Below, one piece after another: positions 37,207 through 54,303 of a DNA stretch of 64,000 nucleotides. The DNA is from Cloeon dipterum. Taxonomy: Eukaryota > Arthropoda > Insecta > Ephemeroptera > Baetidae. Numbering within the stretch: position 1 is the first letter of the stretch; every line of letters begins with the position of its first letter. The notes under the pieces are model-generated. The model did not search any database, was not told where the DNA came from, and saw nothing but the letters and a program-made list of their open reading frames with translations. The stretch covers positions 25,406,335 through 25,470,334 of the forward strand of contig NC_088788.1 in NCBI RefSeq assembly GCF_949628265.1, written 5' to 3'. Made by a program: the position numbers and the translations under genes.

Positions 37207-40200
37207 ATTTGAGCAGCTGCTACGCAGAATCTGGGCCTAAATGGGCAGAACTGGAGTGGTCGCACCTCGAATGATCACTAAATAAGTATTTTTAATCTGC
37301 GTTTTTCGGTGCTGAAAAGCGTTGCTTATCACTGCTGGAAATACTTGTACCGACTGGCTGATAACAGTCGTAGCAATCAACCCACCTTCCGACGAAAAAT
37401 TTTTCACACTCGGGAGTCCTCAAAAATATTACGTCACTATATATGTGCTTACAAGTGATAACACGCAGAATGAGAACTGCAATGTGTGCTTACCCGAGCA
37501 GCATTAATGTTTACTATTTGTTTTGTTTATCCCCTCCGACTGCCTTTTCGCTGTTACTCAATTTTAAAATTCAAGTTTGTTTGTTTTCATAGAAAAACCC
37601 AAACATTGAATAGTAATACATATTTTATTATAGTATATATAGTATAGAAGTACACAAAGGTCGCGCTCGGTGCGCTCTAAAAATTCAAGACACACGTGAT
37701 ACCCCCTATCTTCCCTGTTCCTTGTTTGATGTTTTGATCCGCTAGTCAAATACAAAGTCTCGCTGCAGATTTCGTGACAAGAGCAGCTCCTTCAGTAGAT
37801 CGAGATAACGCGAAAGAATCCAGAAGATCGCTATTTTTACAGCGCGGCTGTCGCTCCTACAGTGCACATAAGCACTAGCTATAATCGAAAACACAAATAA
37901 ACGCCCAGTTTTTATCGTTTTTATGACTTATAAATTACCTCACCCAATTATTGTCTCTTAAAAAAGGATTTATATATCACTTTCAATAAGATCTACACGT
38001 GAAATTTTATCAGATAAATCCACTTTAACACAGTTTGTTATTTTTTTACTAAAAATTGTATTGTCAAAAAGGGATCACCAATAACCAAAATAAGTGAAGC
38101 GACAGTCCGGGATAATAATAAGAACCCCAGATGGAGTTCAGGAGCAGAACCAAACAAATAAGAAAAATCTAGGGTCGCAAAAGTGTGTCGGGCTCATTGT
38201 ATTCTATTTTCAATAGGTGTAGAAAACAAGTTTAGAGGCACCCTTAAGTTCCAGGTAGCAAAGCTGATAAGCCAAGAATTATAGCAGCTAGCGGGCACAA
38301 TAGGGAACGCATATTTGTAAGCGGAACCACAGATATAAATTTGTGGAATGTGATGGGTCGTCTGCTTATTTTGCTTTTTTATGAGAGTCAGTTTGGAATT
38401 TGTCTCGCACCAGGAATTTTCAAGGCATCATGCGAAAGGATTGAACCCTTCCAGCATAAATACGTGATTGGCTTCGCACGAGACAAAATAAATGCCCGCA
38501 GCGTTTTAACAATCATCGATGTCTTTAGTGCGAGGAAAAAGAGGCCTTTTGGTGGGCTTCAGAGACACCATTGTATTTTAGTTGTAAATTTTCCACCGAC
38601 AAATGGCTTTATTGAAACACTGAGGCGCTACTTTAAAGGGTCGAGCCTATATAATTAATATACTGGCGAATGATGGTCCGAAGAAATTAAGCAAGGAAAA
38701 CCCCTAATAACCGTTCCGGATTTAGCAGCCTATATATATATATTCCAAGTAAGTTCTCTTCATGGTTGTGCTGCTATTTATGAGGAAATAGAGCCAGATT
38801 TTTGTGTGCTGTTCGCAAGGTCGTAGGGGACTAAAAATTTAAATTATACATGGAAAAATATGAATTCCGTCTGTGGCGCGCGCGGCCGCGAGCCAACGAG
38901 AGAGAAAGAGAGAGAGAGAAGAAGAATAAAGAATGAGTCGGGAGATGTGCAAGACGGGGCTTTTGGACCACTTCTCCCCTCCCAAAGCTCTCGCGCGCGT
39001 ATGTATATCATAGATGCCAGCAGCACCACAAAAATTCTGTTTAATATATATAGTGGACACCTTTGAAACTAACACCACCTCAGGTAAAAATGCCTTAGCA
39101 CGCGACGCGCACCTGGCGCGAATGCCCCTACGCACGTCTCTGCCCAGGGTGTTTTTCCCGCGCGCCCTGACAGCCTCCGAAGGGTGCGACGCGTCGACAG
39201 GGCTGTCTGGGCAGGCGTCAGGTCGGATCCGGCCCCCGACGCGCGCCCCCGGCTCCGCGGTGGCGAGGCCCCGGCTGAGGAATTTGGTGTGACGTCACGA
39301 CATGCAATGCGAATGCGCGTCCGCTGAGGAATGTAACCTGAAGGTTCCCGAGCAGCAGTAGCAGCAGCCACGGCCTAACAATGGCGGTGATGCTGGTCGA
39401 GCGCTAGCCGAACCCTTCGCCAGGTCGACTTTCGGACGTCGAGTGCCGCCCCCGGATGGCCGCCCCCGGAGCAGAGTGACAGGGCGACCCTTCGAGTGCC
39501 TTCGGACCCAAGTCGGGCCCACCATGGTCAAGTGAAACGCGCAAAGCTGCTGGATGCACCAACATGCTCAGTGGAAGTTAGTGTTCGCCCCTCGCCAGGC
39601 CCCCCTTTTCCCGCCGCCGGAGGGCTCCCGAGTGCCCACCAGTGTTTCACCGTGGGCCCGCGGTCCCTCCGAAGGCCCGTGCGCTGGAATTTCTTGCGCG
39701 GCGGTTTCCATTCGGTGCCAATACGCATTGCAATTCGCGGTTCTACATAGCCAGCGGGTCCCCACCACTTTTATTGTTATTATTTGTGCAAAATCCGAGA
39801 TTGCCGTGCAAAATTTGCATCTGTCATGAAAAGGTCGAAGGTGGCAAGCGCCTAGATTCGCGTGTTCTCCGACCGTTGGGCCGCAGTGTGCCGAAATCGG
39901 CGCCCGTTGAGCCGTCGCTCCGATCACCAATATGCTGCGCTGTTTTCTACTTTGCCCTGAATTGCTGCCTGCCAGCCTTATTGCGGTGATTCTCGATTCC
40001 TTTTGCTGCAGCTCTCAGGTTACTTGCAGTCTTTCCATATTTTCTAATTTACTGTTTCCCTTTCACGTTAAAATCGTGTTTCTATGGAAGTGTTTCTATT
40101 TCAATTTTACTATTTAGGTCAAATCTTTGGTATGGCAAATCAGAATACTCTTTATTTGCGAGATATACTCTCAATTTTGTGAAGAAATTTAAAAATTCAA

Positions 40201-40573
40201 CCGTTATACCATTTCGCACCTTCCATTGTGATTATATTTTACGGTTTGTTATTAGGTTGGAAAACGCGGCAAAAAGGAGTTGCACACTCAAGTGAGTGAT
40301 CCTGATCAAAACAAACTCTTATCACCCCTTTGATTCTTTTGCAGATAACACAACTATTTTTTTCATTACGTTTTATTCCAATCACACCTTTATTTTAAAA
40401 AAAAAATCTTTAAATAATCGATGATTCTTTAATAAACTTTGAACTGACGCTATTCCACGTTTCGGACAGAAATTGGCGGTATTTTGGGATTTTGCACATA
40501 TATTTAAAGAGTACCCATTTTTAACACTTAAATTGAAAAGATTTTAGACTAAAGGGCAATTTTGGACGAACAG
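37207..40573. other. Intergenic region with a CpG-rich right half
   Basis: The left part holds the promoter of the uncharacterised minus-strand gene. The segment 37.7-38.8 kb is AT-rich; an ORF at 38341-38658 has no recognisable domain. The segment 38870-38940 carries an AG-rich simple repeat. The CpG-rich block near 39.1-40.0 kb is annotated separately. Confidence 0.45.
39090..39990. promoter_or_regulatory. CpG-rich island, likely promoter/5' UTR of the downstream ankyrin gene
   Basis: This block is markedly richer in G+C and in CpG dinucleotides than its surroundings, and lies just upstream of the first assigned exon of the ankyrin gene. Overlapping ORFs on both strands here are typical of stop-poor GC-rich DNA and show no domain. 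A CTCAG|GTTACT donor-like site follows at about 40018. The promoter assignment is inference. Confidence 0.4.
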
Positions 40574-40587
40574 GTGCGGACGTGGGG

Positions 40588-42272
40588 ATGACGGGCATTC
40601 CGCAGAAAGTGCACCGAGGACTGCACGCGGGTCTCATCGTGGCAGCGCAGCCAAACCATTACTCGACGCTCGCCACGGCATCCCCAACGCGGAGCTCTAA
40701 GGCGCAAGATGTGTCTTCATGGCTCGCTTGCCGCCGAACTTCCCAATCGAAGGTATGAGGACAAATTTAACATTATTTATATTAGACTGTAGTTTAGTTT
40801 GGTACTGAATTCTTGTTGTCACTTTTGTTGTTGATCTCTTTTTTTGGTACACATTACTTAATAATAATTTTATTTTGACCCAATAGGTTATAATAAAACA
40901 ATAACTGCTATACTAAAATTTAAATTAGCCTTTTCTCAGTGAAAAAATTCTAAAAAATAGGGCTATTTTAAAAATAGGGTTAAAATAGGTAATTTAAACT
41001 CCCTTTCGCAAGCACGGAATAATCTCTTAGGCTGTTTTTTATGCATGAATTTAATTTTTTTTTTTGTGAACTGAAGTAATAATTTGCATATGGTTCGACC
41101 TTTCAATGCTTTTATAAAAATTAAATTCAAACTGAAATTTATGTGTCCTCTAAAGGTTTTTTAAATCAACTTTCTTACTTATTGCTATTTATTTTTTACT
41201 GTGATTCAATTAGGCTTTTTTATAGTGCCATAAATTTAAGCCCGATAACAAACAACAAACCACAATTTAGTCGTTTCCAAATCGAAAAATTTTGCGTTAC
41301 TTCCGCAGTTACCTGAGAGGGACAAAGAGGGATGGAAACAAGGGGGTGCTTGGCAGCCGGTAGAGGAGTACACCCTGGACGAGACAAGTATGGCCAGCTT
41401 GGCGTACGAGGGCGTTGGCTCGGCGGGCTCATCGTCGACCAGCTCGTCCAAGTACCAGCAGCTGGTGTCGCCTCCGCCAGCTAGCAAGATGGTCAAGGGC
41501 ATCCGGGCGGTCAGCATCATGGACACGCTGTCGCAGCTGGCCGGCACCGAGTCGCTGGCCCCCGCGCCCACCCCTGCGCCTCGCTCGCACCTGATGCACC
41601 ACAAAATGCTGCCAGCCACCCCTGTCGCCCCACAGCCCCTCAATGGCAGAAGCACGCCCGCGAGGACAGTCAAGTCGAGAGGACGCACCCCCGACTGGAT
41701 TAAGAAAATATTCGACTACGCCAAGCGCGGAAAACTTGAGCAGCTTGTGAGAATAAATTTTTAATTTGACACAAACTCAAAATTTATATTTAAAAAAATT
41801 GTTAAGTTATATAATTTGATTGAAATTTTAAACACAGTATCAAGTTAAGAAGTTAATCAGATAAGTAAAAAGGCAAGAAATGTTATTTCTAATATTTAAA
41901 TATTAAAAAAAAATGTTGCCATATTCCAAAACATTAATTTTTCTTTTCCTTTTTAAAACTGTTTAAAAATGCACAAATTAAATTGTTACAAATTGGAGGT
42001 TGATTTTTCCAATTTCATGCTTAAATTTGAAATTAAAACTTTGCAGAGGATGTCTCTTAAAGACATGGAAGCAACGTTAGTGAGAAACCTGTCAGACCAC
42101 CACGGGAACAACCTGTTGCACATCCTCGCATGCCAGGGATACGATGGTGCCCTCGCTTGGCTGTGTTCCTCCCTTATGGTCGTCCAGTCGCAGCTCGAAG
42201 GCGCTCTCGCTGACGAAAACAGGTCTGGACTTACCCCCGTCGCCTGTGCTGTCAAGGTAATTCTGCTTCACT

Positions 42273-42328
<56 letters not shown>

Positions 42329-45300
42329 CACTCGCGAATGTGACTAACAATTTGTTTTTCCATCAGTACGGACACTCAAACTGTGTGGAATGGTTGGTGA
42401 CCAACACCAAAATGCGGGAAAAACTATCCTCAAAGGACGGTGAAAGGTGTCTTTTGCACATTGCAGCCAAGTACAATCAGGTAAAAGCAGAAAATTCTCT
42501 TTTTATCTCCCACGTTAACAGCACGTAAATTAGCAGTCTTTCAAATTACAAAAATAAAATTTTTGGACAACCTCCTGACCTCTCTCAAACACGTTTCTCT
42601 CCATATAGTTTACAAATCACCCTGTAAATCATTTCCTTTCCTCCTCTGTATTTATTTCCTATCCTTTTTAAATTTATGGCAATAAAATTTTGATTCAACC
42701 CAATAAACGTATACCTATGTGACGTGTGGCAGGTGTCAGTTCTGCAGTGGCTAGTCAACGCCATGAAAGTACGGGAAATCGGTTTGGACCAAAGGGATCA
42801 CTGTGGCGACACACCTCTGCACCTAGCCTCCAGGATGGGTGGCCTCGAGATCTGCAGGATTCTTTTGTCCAACGGGTCCAATGTGACAGCAAAGGTACGC
42901 GCACTCATCCCACCATTTGAATGTCTCGACTTATATTTTACGGATTCCAGAATGACCTTGGCATGAAAGCGTCCGACATTGCGTTGGCTGCTTCTCACCC
43001 CGCTGTCCAGCACTACCTGAACCTTTTCGAAAGCTCTATCAGCATGGCTGGAGAGCTGACGCAGGCCAAGAGCACGGTTGAATCTCTGAGGGAGGATAAT
43101 GTTAAGCTCAAAGGACATTTCAAGTGAGTTTATAAAAAAAATAGTATCGGACCAATATATCAAAAATTCATTTTTCAATTTTATTTAAAAGGATTCTTAA
43201 AAAGAACTTCACCTCGTTATTTAGCGATTATTATTTATAGTCCTGCTTATTATTTATTTTAAGCTAGGTTATAACAAATTTATATTTTCCCTTTTACTGG
43301 AATTTCGTGACAAGTGGTCTATGGAATGGAATGAGGGATATTTTTTTTAAATGTTAACTAAGGGAATATTTCCCCAACCCGACAATCAAGTCAAATTTTA
43401 TTTTAATTTCTGTTTTTCTTCTTTTAGGGATGTGTTAAGCATTGGCAAGCGACTGGCCAAGGAGCGAGACGAAATGTGCAGGGACACGCTTGGTACCTTG
43501 CAAAAGGTGGCAGGGCTGGCTGTGCAAGAAAAAGTGGCCTCCGTTTTGTCCGAACTGATGGAGGAGAACAAAATGCTGCGCGAGCGACTGAAGTTGCCTT
43601 CGCAGAGCACCTCGGTCGAAAACGTGGGCAGGTCACTCTTACAACTGCCTGGCGTTACCTCATCTGCAGGAGCCAAATCCGGCGAGGTTGCCGGCAGCCA
43701 GTGGAGAAGCTTTTTGGTGTCCGGACTGGCCGACATGGAGCACCGTCTTCTCATTGCGGAAGAAGCATGGCGCAAGATGGCAGCCAATCAGGGTGCTCAC
43801 ACTGAACAGACAACCATTACCTCAGAAAGGTTGCCTCTAGACATAATCAGGTGAGACATAAAATGCTTAAAATTTTGTTTTAAATTTTATTGTTAGCGTC
43901 AAAATAAAATACTCAGTACTGTTCGATTCTTTAGTTTTTTATCGAATAAATAAATTTCATTGTGGGAAAAATTCAATTTAAAATTTTACTATAATAATAC
44001 CACCAAAAATATTGATCAATATTTTTTGTGTTTCTTAATGTATTTTATTAATTTTGTTTAATTCTATCACACTAAAAGAAAATGTGGGTTTTTATTTTTT
44101 TAACCTTTTAATTTTTCATCCATAGGCACCACATTGACCAAATAGAAGAGCAGCAGCGAGCGTTGGCCAGCTCAAGCTTTACCTTCACCTCGGAGGCGAG
44201 GAGTCTGTCCTCGTCCGAGTCCAGTCTGGACACCCTGCTGTCCCTTCCTGTCAGTTCAGACAACATTTACAGCCAACTAATGGAAAGGAGGACGCCTCCA
44301 AGGGTGCCGCCGCCGACGACACCTCACAAGCCAGCGCCACCGCCGCCGAGCAGTCGACGTGAGAGCCGCGAGGAGCTAAAGCGGCGCTTGCAGCAGATGG
44401 CGCTGACCTCTGAGAGCGGAAACGCCAGCGTGCTCGAGGTCATCGAGCCGACCACCAGCGAGTCCGAGGAGGAGCGCACCCCCATTGGCAGGACGCCCTT
44501 TCTCGCAACCTCATCCCCAAGACTGAAGGCTCTGAGTATGTCCTTGGAGGATGAGTTGGAGAAGATACAAGAGCCTACCAACTATCCCCGCTCCTCCCGC
44601 CAGCAGCACCAAAGGCGTTGTCTCAGCGTGCAGAACCTTCTAGACACAGAGGAGGTAAGCAACTTCATTTTTTATTTCCAAAAGCCACAAAAAAATAAAG
44701 TGAACTTCTCTAAAATAAATTCAGCCTAAAAATTAAAATTTCAAATATTTCTTATCTAATTCAATTTTGTGTGAAATTTTTAATTAAATTTAAGAATTAA
44801 TTATCTAAGCTCGCCACACATAACACTTCATTTTGATAATTTTAAAATCAAACTATAATCCAAACACTCAACTTTATGCAGTATATTTTTTTAGTAATAT
44901 AAGACCCGTCAAAAGAAAATTTTGTTTTGTGCAGCACCGGAGATTTTTTAATGTACTTGAAAGTTAGGAAATAAATATCAATAACACTTACATTTCAGGT
45001 TGAAGTGCGACTGCCGGACAATCAACCTGACCTTCTAATCGGAACAGTTAGCATGGACGAGACGGGGGACGAAGATGTAATGTCAAGTAGTGCACGAACC
45101 AGAGGTCAAAAGAAAAGGACGTTTCTCCAAAAAATTACCATGAGAGCTGGCTGGACGACCTCAAGGCGGAAAACTAACATGTACAAAAAAGCGCACGAAA
45201 TCACACCAGACGACTTCAAGGAAACCTACATGCCCCGAACAGTCAGCTCAGACAGTCCAGCTTTGTCCAGCACCAGCCAACACGGCGAGTCAGGAGAGGA

Positions 45301-46643
45301 CACACCGCTCCACGTCCGTTCCACTGGTACGCATTTTAAACCATTTTGTACAGAGAGTGCTATAAAAAAGCATAATGATAATACAAAAATTTATCATAAA
45401 AAATGTCAATGTCCTCTCAGCAGGGTATTCAACCAGTTAATAATACATTAAATTTTCATTCCAAAATTATTAATTGAAAAATTGTAGTGAAGTATAATAA
45501 TAATGCTTAAAATATTTTTCTTTGATAAAAAGATGTCATAAAATTGTTTCGTGTTACACTTGTTTTAAAGTCACTGATTTGTCTTCAATATTAACCACTA
45601 TAGCATGTTTATCATCAGGTTCCAGTTCCTCCAACGAGATTTACGGCCAGAAAAATATGCCGGTGGACACTGCTGAGCAGACGGAAACGGAGGTGAGCGT
45701 ATCTGAGCCTTTGGCAGAGCCGGAACAGAGTCCCGTGCAGGAAGAGCCGCCACCGCCCATCCCTCCCAGCTCGCCGCCCAGCACGCAGAGGCTGGTGAAG
45801 AAGACGCTGGCGGACTTCAAGTCTGGCCACCTGCAACAACACCACCATCATCACCACCACCAGATCGAGTCGATGAGCGTGACCACGTCTGAAGATTCGG
45901 GCTTCGTGGCGCGACCCTGCTCGTCCGCGTCCAAGTCGGACTCGCTGCTGTCCTCGCGGCCGGACTCTAGTTCGTCTAGCCTGCTAAAGGGCTTCACCAT
46001 GCGGATGTTGGCCACTGAGCTGGCGAACGGACGCATTTCGCCAGCGCCTTCCGACTTCTCGAAGGCCGATAGCACCAGGATGCTCGGCAAGATCGAGGAG
46101 ACCACCCTTTGTCCCGACCCGGACACCAAGAAGGCCAGTCCAGCTGTCCGATTCCAGCGGGAGAAGAGGACAGCCCCACCGCCGCGCACACACGTTGAGA
46201 AAGAAAAAGTCCTTTCAAAGGACGTTAAGGTATGGAAATTTATATATACAAATTTTATCCATGCAAAACCTTAAATCCACAACAGCAATTTTCCTAATTA
46301 ATATTACAAGATGATTTAATTGGCTTCAAGTAAAACTGCAAGAGCATAAAGAATAATGCAGCTTAAAAATCATTTATACCAATTCATTTAAATATTTTAC
46401 ATTTAGATAAAATGTGTTCTCACACAATAAATTGGAGATATTTTGTACATATGTATTTTAGCAAATTGTGAGACCAACCATTAATTGTTACAGAATGAAA
46501 AGGCCCTGGCTGAATCCTTGAGCAAGAAACGCAACGAGCGAGCTTGGTACGACTTGTCTGATGAGGAACCCGACTTGCTGACTACGGCTACGCGACTCGG
46601 CACCATGAGAACATCAAGTGACGAAGAGTCAATGCGGAACTGA
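40588..46643 (+). CDS. Ankyrin-repeat / coiled-coil protein resembling synphilin-1
   Basis: Eleven in-phase exons: 40588-40752, 41309-41746, 42047-42256, 42367-42480, 42733-42894, 42951-43123, 43428-43850, 44126-44654, 44999-45326, 45619-46229 and 46494-46643; 1100 residues. The ATG at 40588 follows a splice-acceptor-like CAG, so a 5' non-coding or additional coding exon probably exists. Residues about 202-400 hold ankyrin-like repeats (GNNLLHILACQGYDGALAWL, ERCLLHIAAKYNQVSVLQWL, CGDTPLHLASRMGGLEICRI), then a predicted coiled coil (STVESLREDNVKLKGHFKDV ... ELMEENKMLRERLKL). The rest is Ser/Pro-rich and disordered, with poly-Pro and a poly-His run. The repeat order and LLHIxAxxG / LTPxxxAxKxGxxxCVxW pattern recall vertebrate synphilin-1 (SNCAIP), a cytosolic scaffold. 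The family call is moderate, and function in this organism is inferred only. Confidence 0.8.
42277..42326. repeat. (TA)n microsatellite in intron
   Basis: An almost pure TA dinucleotide run in the 110 bp intron between two ankyrin-coding exons (42257-42366), close to both splice sites. Confidence 0.95.
45839..45862 (+). repeat. Coding CAC/CAT repeat (poly-His)
   Basis: A run of His codons (CAC/CAT mixed) in the disordered C-terminal half of the ankyrin protein, just before QIESMSVTTSEDSG. Confidence 0.8.
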
Positions 46644-47726
46644 GGACTCAAACGAGAATGGCGCGGTGTCAGTGAAATATTATTATTTGAAGAATCGAAA
46701 GGAGAATATTCATATTTGCCATAAACGCGTGACTGCTTCTTGAGAGCCAAGCCATAAGTGCGAATACTCTTTGAACTGTTAATTGCAAATTATTACATTT
46801 TTTGCTGATGATGAAAAGAAGTAAGATTTATATCAATTTGATAACAAGAATGGCTCAACTCTTGGAATTTTTATTTTAAGTCAAAGGCTGATAGTGGTTT
46901 TGGTTTGCTTGGCTATTCAAGCTTCTGTCCCAATCTAGGGTCAGCAGATATGCTGGACCCGTGACCTATATTGTCAAAAACCCTTAAATTAAATCCTGAT
47001 GCAGCCAAGTGGACCGTTTTTGTCAAAATTGTCACTCATTAAAAACGCACTCTTTGACTGTAGGGATTTGTATGAAATAGGCGGTCTGAAAAGTTTAATG
47101 CCATATCTTCTGAAGTACAGAAATTTTGGCTCTTAAGTGCAAGAGTTAACTTTGGTTGTGAATCAAATCACAGGCGAAAATCGTGAACCGTTGATAACAT
47201 AAATGGTTTTCTACAGATTTTAAATATATTATAAATATTTATGATGATGTAGATAGTACACGATAATAGCAATACAGTTAATGGAATCACTCAGGAATCA
47301 ATTATTGCATTAAGTTTCAATATAATTCTCCAAGTTGAACTGTGGCTTGTCAGCATGGCCCTTTATTTTAACTATATTATTACGTTTAGTTCAATTGGTC
47401 ATGTTAAAAGACGTTAAAGAATTTACTTTAATTACATAACAAGAATGTTTGATGCGAGATTTGCTTTGGTCCGAAAATACTCGATTGCCAAGAGAAGGGC
47501 AAAAATTGATTTTCTGGGCATTAGCAACTTGAGAAAAATCAGCTTATTTGCCTGCTTCAATCACCTGGACCTATAGTACTAGTTAAATAAATTATTTATT
47601 CCTTTATGCATATTCCTTTCTTAATTTGGAATGACGGATATTTTTCAATTAGTATTAATTGCACATTGTTAAATCTTCTCTTCTCTATCTCTTGAAAAAT
47701 AAAACCATTTTTTGTAAGTGCGTAGT
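46644..47726. other. Shared 3' interval of the ankyrin gene and AHCY
   Basis: The two genes converge here. The interval is AT-rich without an internal gene. A plus-strand AATAAA occurs near 47585, and the AHCY poly(A) signal is on the other strand at 47727-47732. Confidence 0.5.
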
Positions 47727-47732
47727 TTTATT
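47727..47732 (-). promoter_or_regulatory. Candidate AHCY polyadenylation signal (AATAAA on minus)
   Basis: TTTATT on the plus strand reads AATAAA on the minus strand, 73 bp past the AHCY stop codon. This is the first canonical hexamer. Confidence 0.6.
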
Positions 47733-47804
47733 GTAAAACGATTCAGTTTCAAAATATTGCAAAAAAAAACACGATATTTGGTGCTGACCTGAGAGCTTGG
47801 GAAT

Positions 47805-52129
<4,325 letters not shown>

Positions 52130-52345
52130 TTTCGGACAGCTGAGGTACACTCGACGAGAGAAGCGTTCGACGAGCACGAGGTCTGACTTGGGAAAGAAAG
52201 CGTGTTTACAAAAGCGTGCTGGGCTGAGAGAGTTGGTGGAGCAGATGCATGCACCGGCCGGCGAACAGACACGCAGCGCTCCTGTGCGGCCGTTGCGAGA
52301 AATTGTGCAGCGCGCCAGCGCGGCACACTGGCACTGACCCTCTTG
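52130..52345 (-). promoter_or_regulatory. Likely AHCY promoter / 5' UTR
   Basis: A GC-richer block directly upstream of the AHCY start. On the minus strand, GGGTCAGTGC at 52340-52331 contains the arthropod initiator core TCAGT, about 205 bp upstream of the ATG. No TATA box is obvious at the usual distance. The start-site assignment is inference. Confidence 0.35.
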
Positions 52346-53840
52346 ATTTCTCTCTCTTCTGATTCTGGAAAATTATTTTTCCTCTCAACCAGGTAGTTAT
52401 CAGCCAATTGGCTGAACACGTCAGCATGAAACTTAATAAAAAGGCAAATGCGTTGAATAAAGTGAAATGCGGGATTTGGGCAACGCCGCAGGCCGCAGGG
52501 CAACAGAACTCTACTCTCGTAATAAAAATATTGCCTTATATTATAATGCGGTGCTTTATTGGTTGCACGCACATGAGCAGTCGTTTTTACAGCATAATTT
52601 TGTTTACACGCTGGATTAGCCAACAAAGCCGAAATCAAGAACGCACGAGGGAAAATTAAATTGAAACCGAAAGACTATCGCGTGTAAAATAACCGAGATA
52701 TGTATAATTTGAGAATGAGCCATTTTAGGTGTAATAAAAAATTACGATTTTTCGAGAAAACCATGCGCAGAACTTGACGAAAACTTTAAAACAGCAAAAT
52801 GCAAAATATTTGATTCCCAAGATTTTTCTGCCCAACTGATGTGCTATTGTTGGTGCAGCAAAAATTATATATAATTAATAACGCACTTTTACAAATGCCA
52901 GCGGGATTCAAGAAGAATTCTGGATGACGAACTTATCTTGTTTGGTCGTTGTTTGAACTTAAAAATAGTCATTTCATTATATATTTTTATATAGGAAATT
53001 TACTGAATTTTCCGTTTCAATTTGATAAATCTAGTAAGAAAAGCGATTAGTATTTTCTCTATTTCCTGTAATATGATGTGGTATATGTATGGTACTTCTT
53101 AATAATCCAGAATGAAAAACTCTCAACTGGAAGTTCATAATAAATGAATTTCTATCCCGCGTAGGAAAATTTGAAACATTATTGTTTTGGCAAATTGCCA
53201 TTATATAGGTATCTTAAAGCTTTGGGATCGTGTGGGCGAGACGGGCGTCTTCTCAGGTTCAGGAATCTGATCACGTCGGCTTCACCTGCACGATCAGAAA
53301 TGCAGGAAAATCGGCTGCACGCGCATGTGCTACGGAAATGTGGGCCGTAAAAAGCTAAAAGGCCAAAAAGAAAATAAGCTGGTGAATGGTCTTGCGGGCT
53401 GCGCGGGTTGCATATGGAGCACGGTAAAAGAGGAGAGAAACGTTAACCCACACACTGCAGTAGTATGAATTGTGTCAAGAGCCCCTTTTGTTTCCGCATC
53501 CCGCCATCCCTCTCGCTGCTTTTCCTAGACCTTTGAAACGCCGTTTGTCTCCACTCGAAAATTGCGACTTTTGGCAAATGTATCTCTTGTGTGCCTTTGT
53601 AAAAATAATTGTAATCATATACTTATTAATATAAATGTCAAAGTGGGAAAATTATTACATTTGTTTTAAATTTTAAACGATTGAATTCAAGCAGATTTTA
53701 TTTGTATTTTGGAGCATTTATTTTTTTAAATAATTTACAAATTTTATATCTTTATATGAACAAGAGTAAACCAAATATCACTGATATCGAGTGTGATTTA
53801 CTGTATTGCAAGGCCAAGTTCAAATCTTTTCCGTCTTTTT

Positions 53841-53884
53841 TAGCGTTGGAAAAAATTTTTGTTGGAACATTTATTCCAACGCTA
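53841..53884. repeat. Short perfect hairpin
   Basis: TAGCGTTGGAA (53841-53851) and TTCCAACGCTA (53874-53884) are exact 11 bp reverse complements around a 22 bp AT-rich loop. It is too short to assign to an element family. Confidence 0.5.
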
Positions 53885-53987
53885 AAACAGTTGGAAATGA
53901 ATTTTACGTAATTGATGACTAGTATTGTTTAAAAACCTCGGCCAGATAAAGACGATATCCTTCTCTCATCTGTACAAAAATTTTATC

Positions 53988-54303
53988 TTTTATAAAATAT
54001 AATTTTACAATGGATACTCCTATAGGCAAACAAACAAGGCTAATACTTGAAATAATAGTCGTAAAACATAATACCACGTTTTCTCGTACCGCACAGCGAC
54101 TGTTTTGGTCTCGTAGGCCTAATCAGCAGTGTTTGAATTTGGTTTTGGAGATGAGATAATTATATTGCTTGAGGGGACCGAAACAGCCGCTATTGTACGA
54201 GAACTTGTGATATTATCTTTGATTTTTCAATTATAGCAATTCTTGGCCATATTCATTCTTTGTTTGCCTATTGGAGCAGCCATTGTAAACTCAATTTTAT
54301 AAA
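53988..54303. repeat. Decayed foldback/MITE-like inverted repeat
   Basis: The left arm (about 53988-54112, TTTATAAAAT ... TTTACAATGG ... CCTATAGGCAAACAAACAAG ... TTCTCGTAC) is an imperfect reverse complement of the right arm (about 54172-54303, ... GTACGAGAA ... TTTGTTTGCCTATTGGAGC ... ATTGTAAAC ... ATTTTATAAA). The spacer is about 60 bp. Divergence is substantial, so this is an old insertion. Confidence 0.65.

Noticed and set aside
38341-38658. 105-residue ORF in the 38 kb intergenic region
   Set aside because: No recognisable domain, no splice sites consistent with a gene, and AT-rich flanks. It may be a fragment of an old repeat but I cannot support that.
39295-39989. Several overlapping ORFs on both strands in the CpG-rich block
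   Set aside because: GC-rich DNA lacks stop codons by chance; the translations are Pro/Arg/Ala-rich without family features and overlap in all frames.
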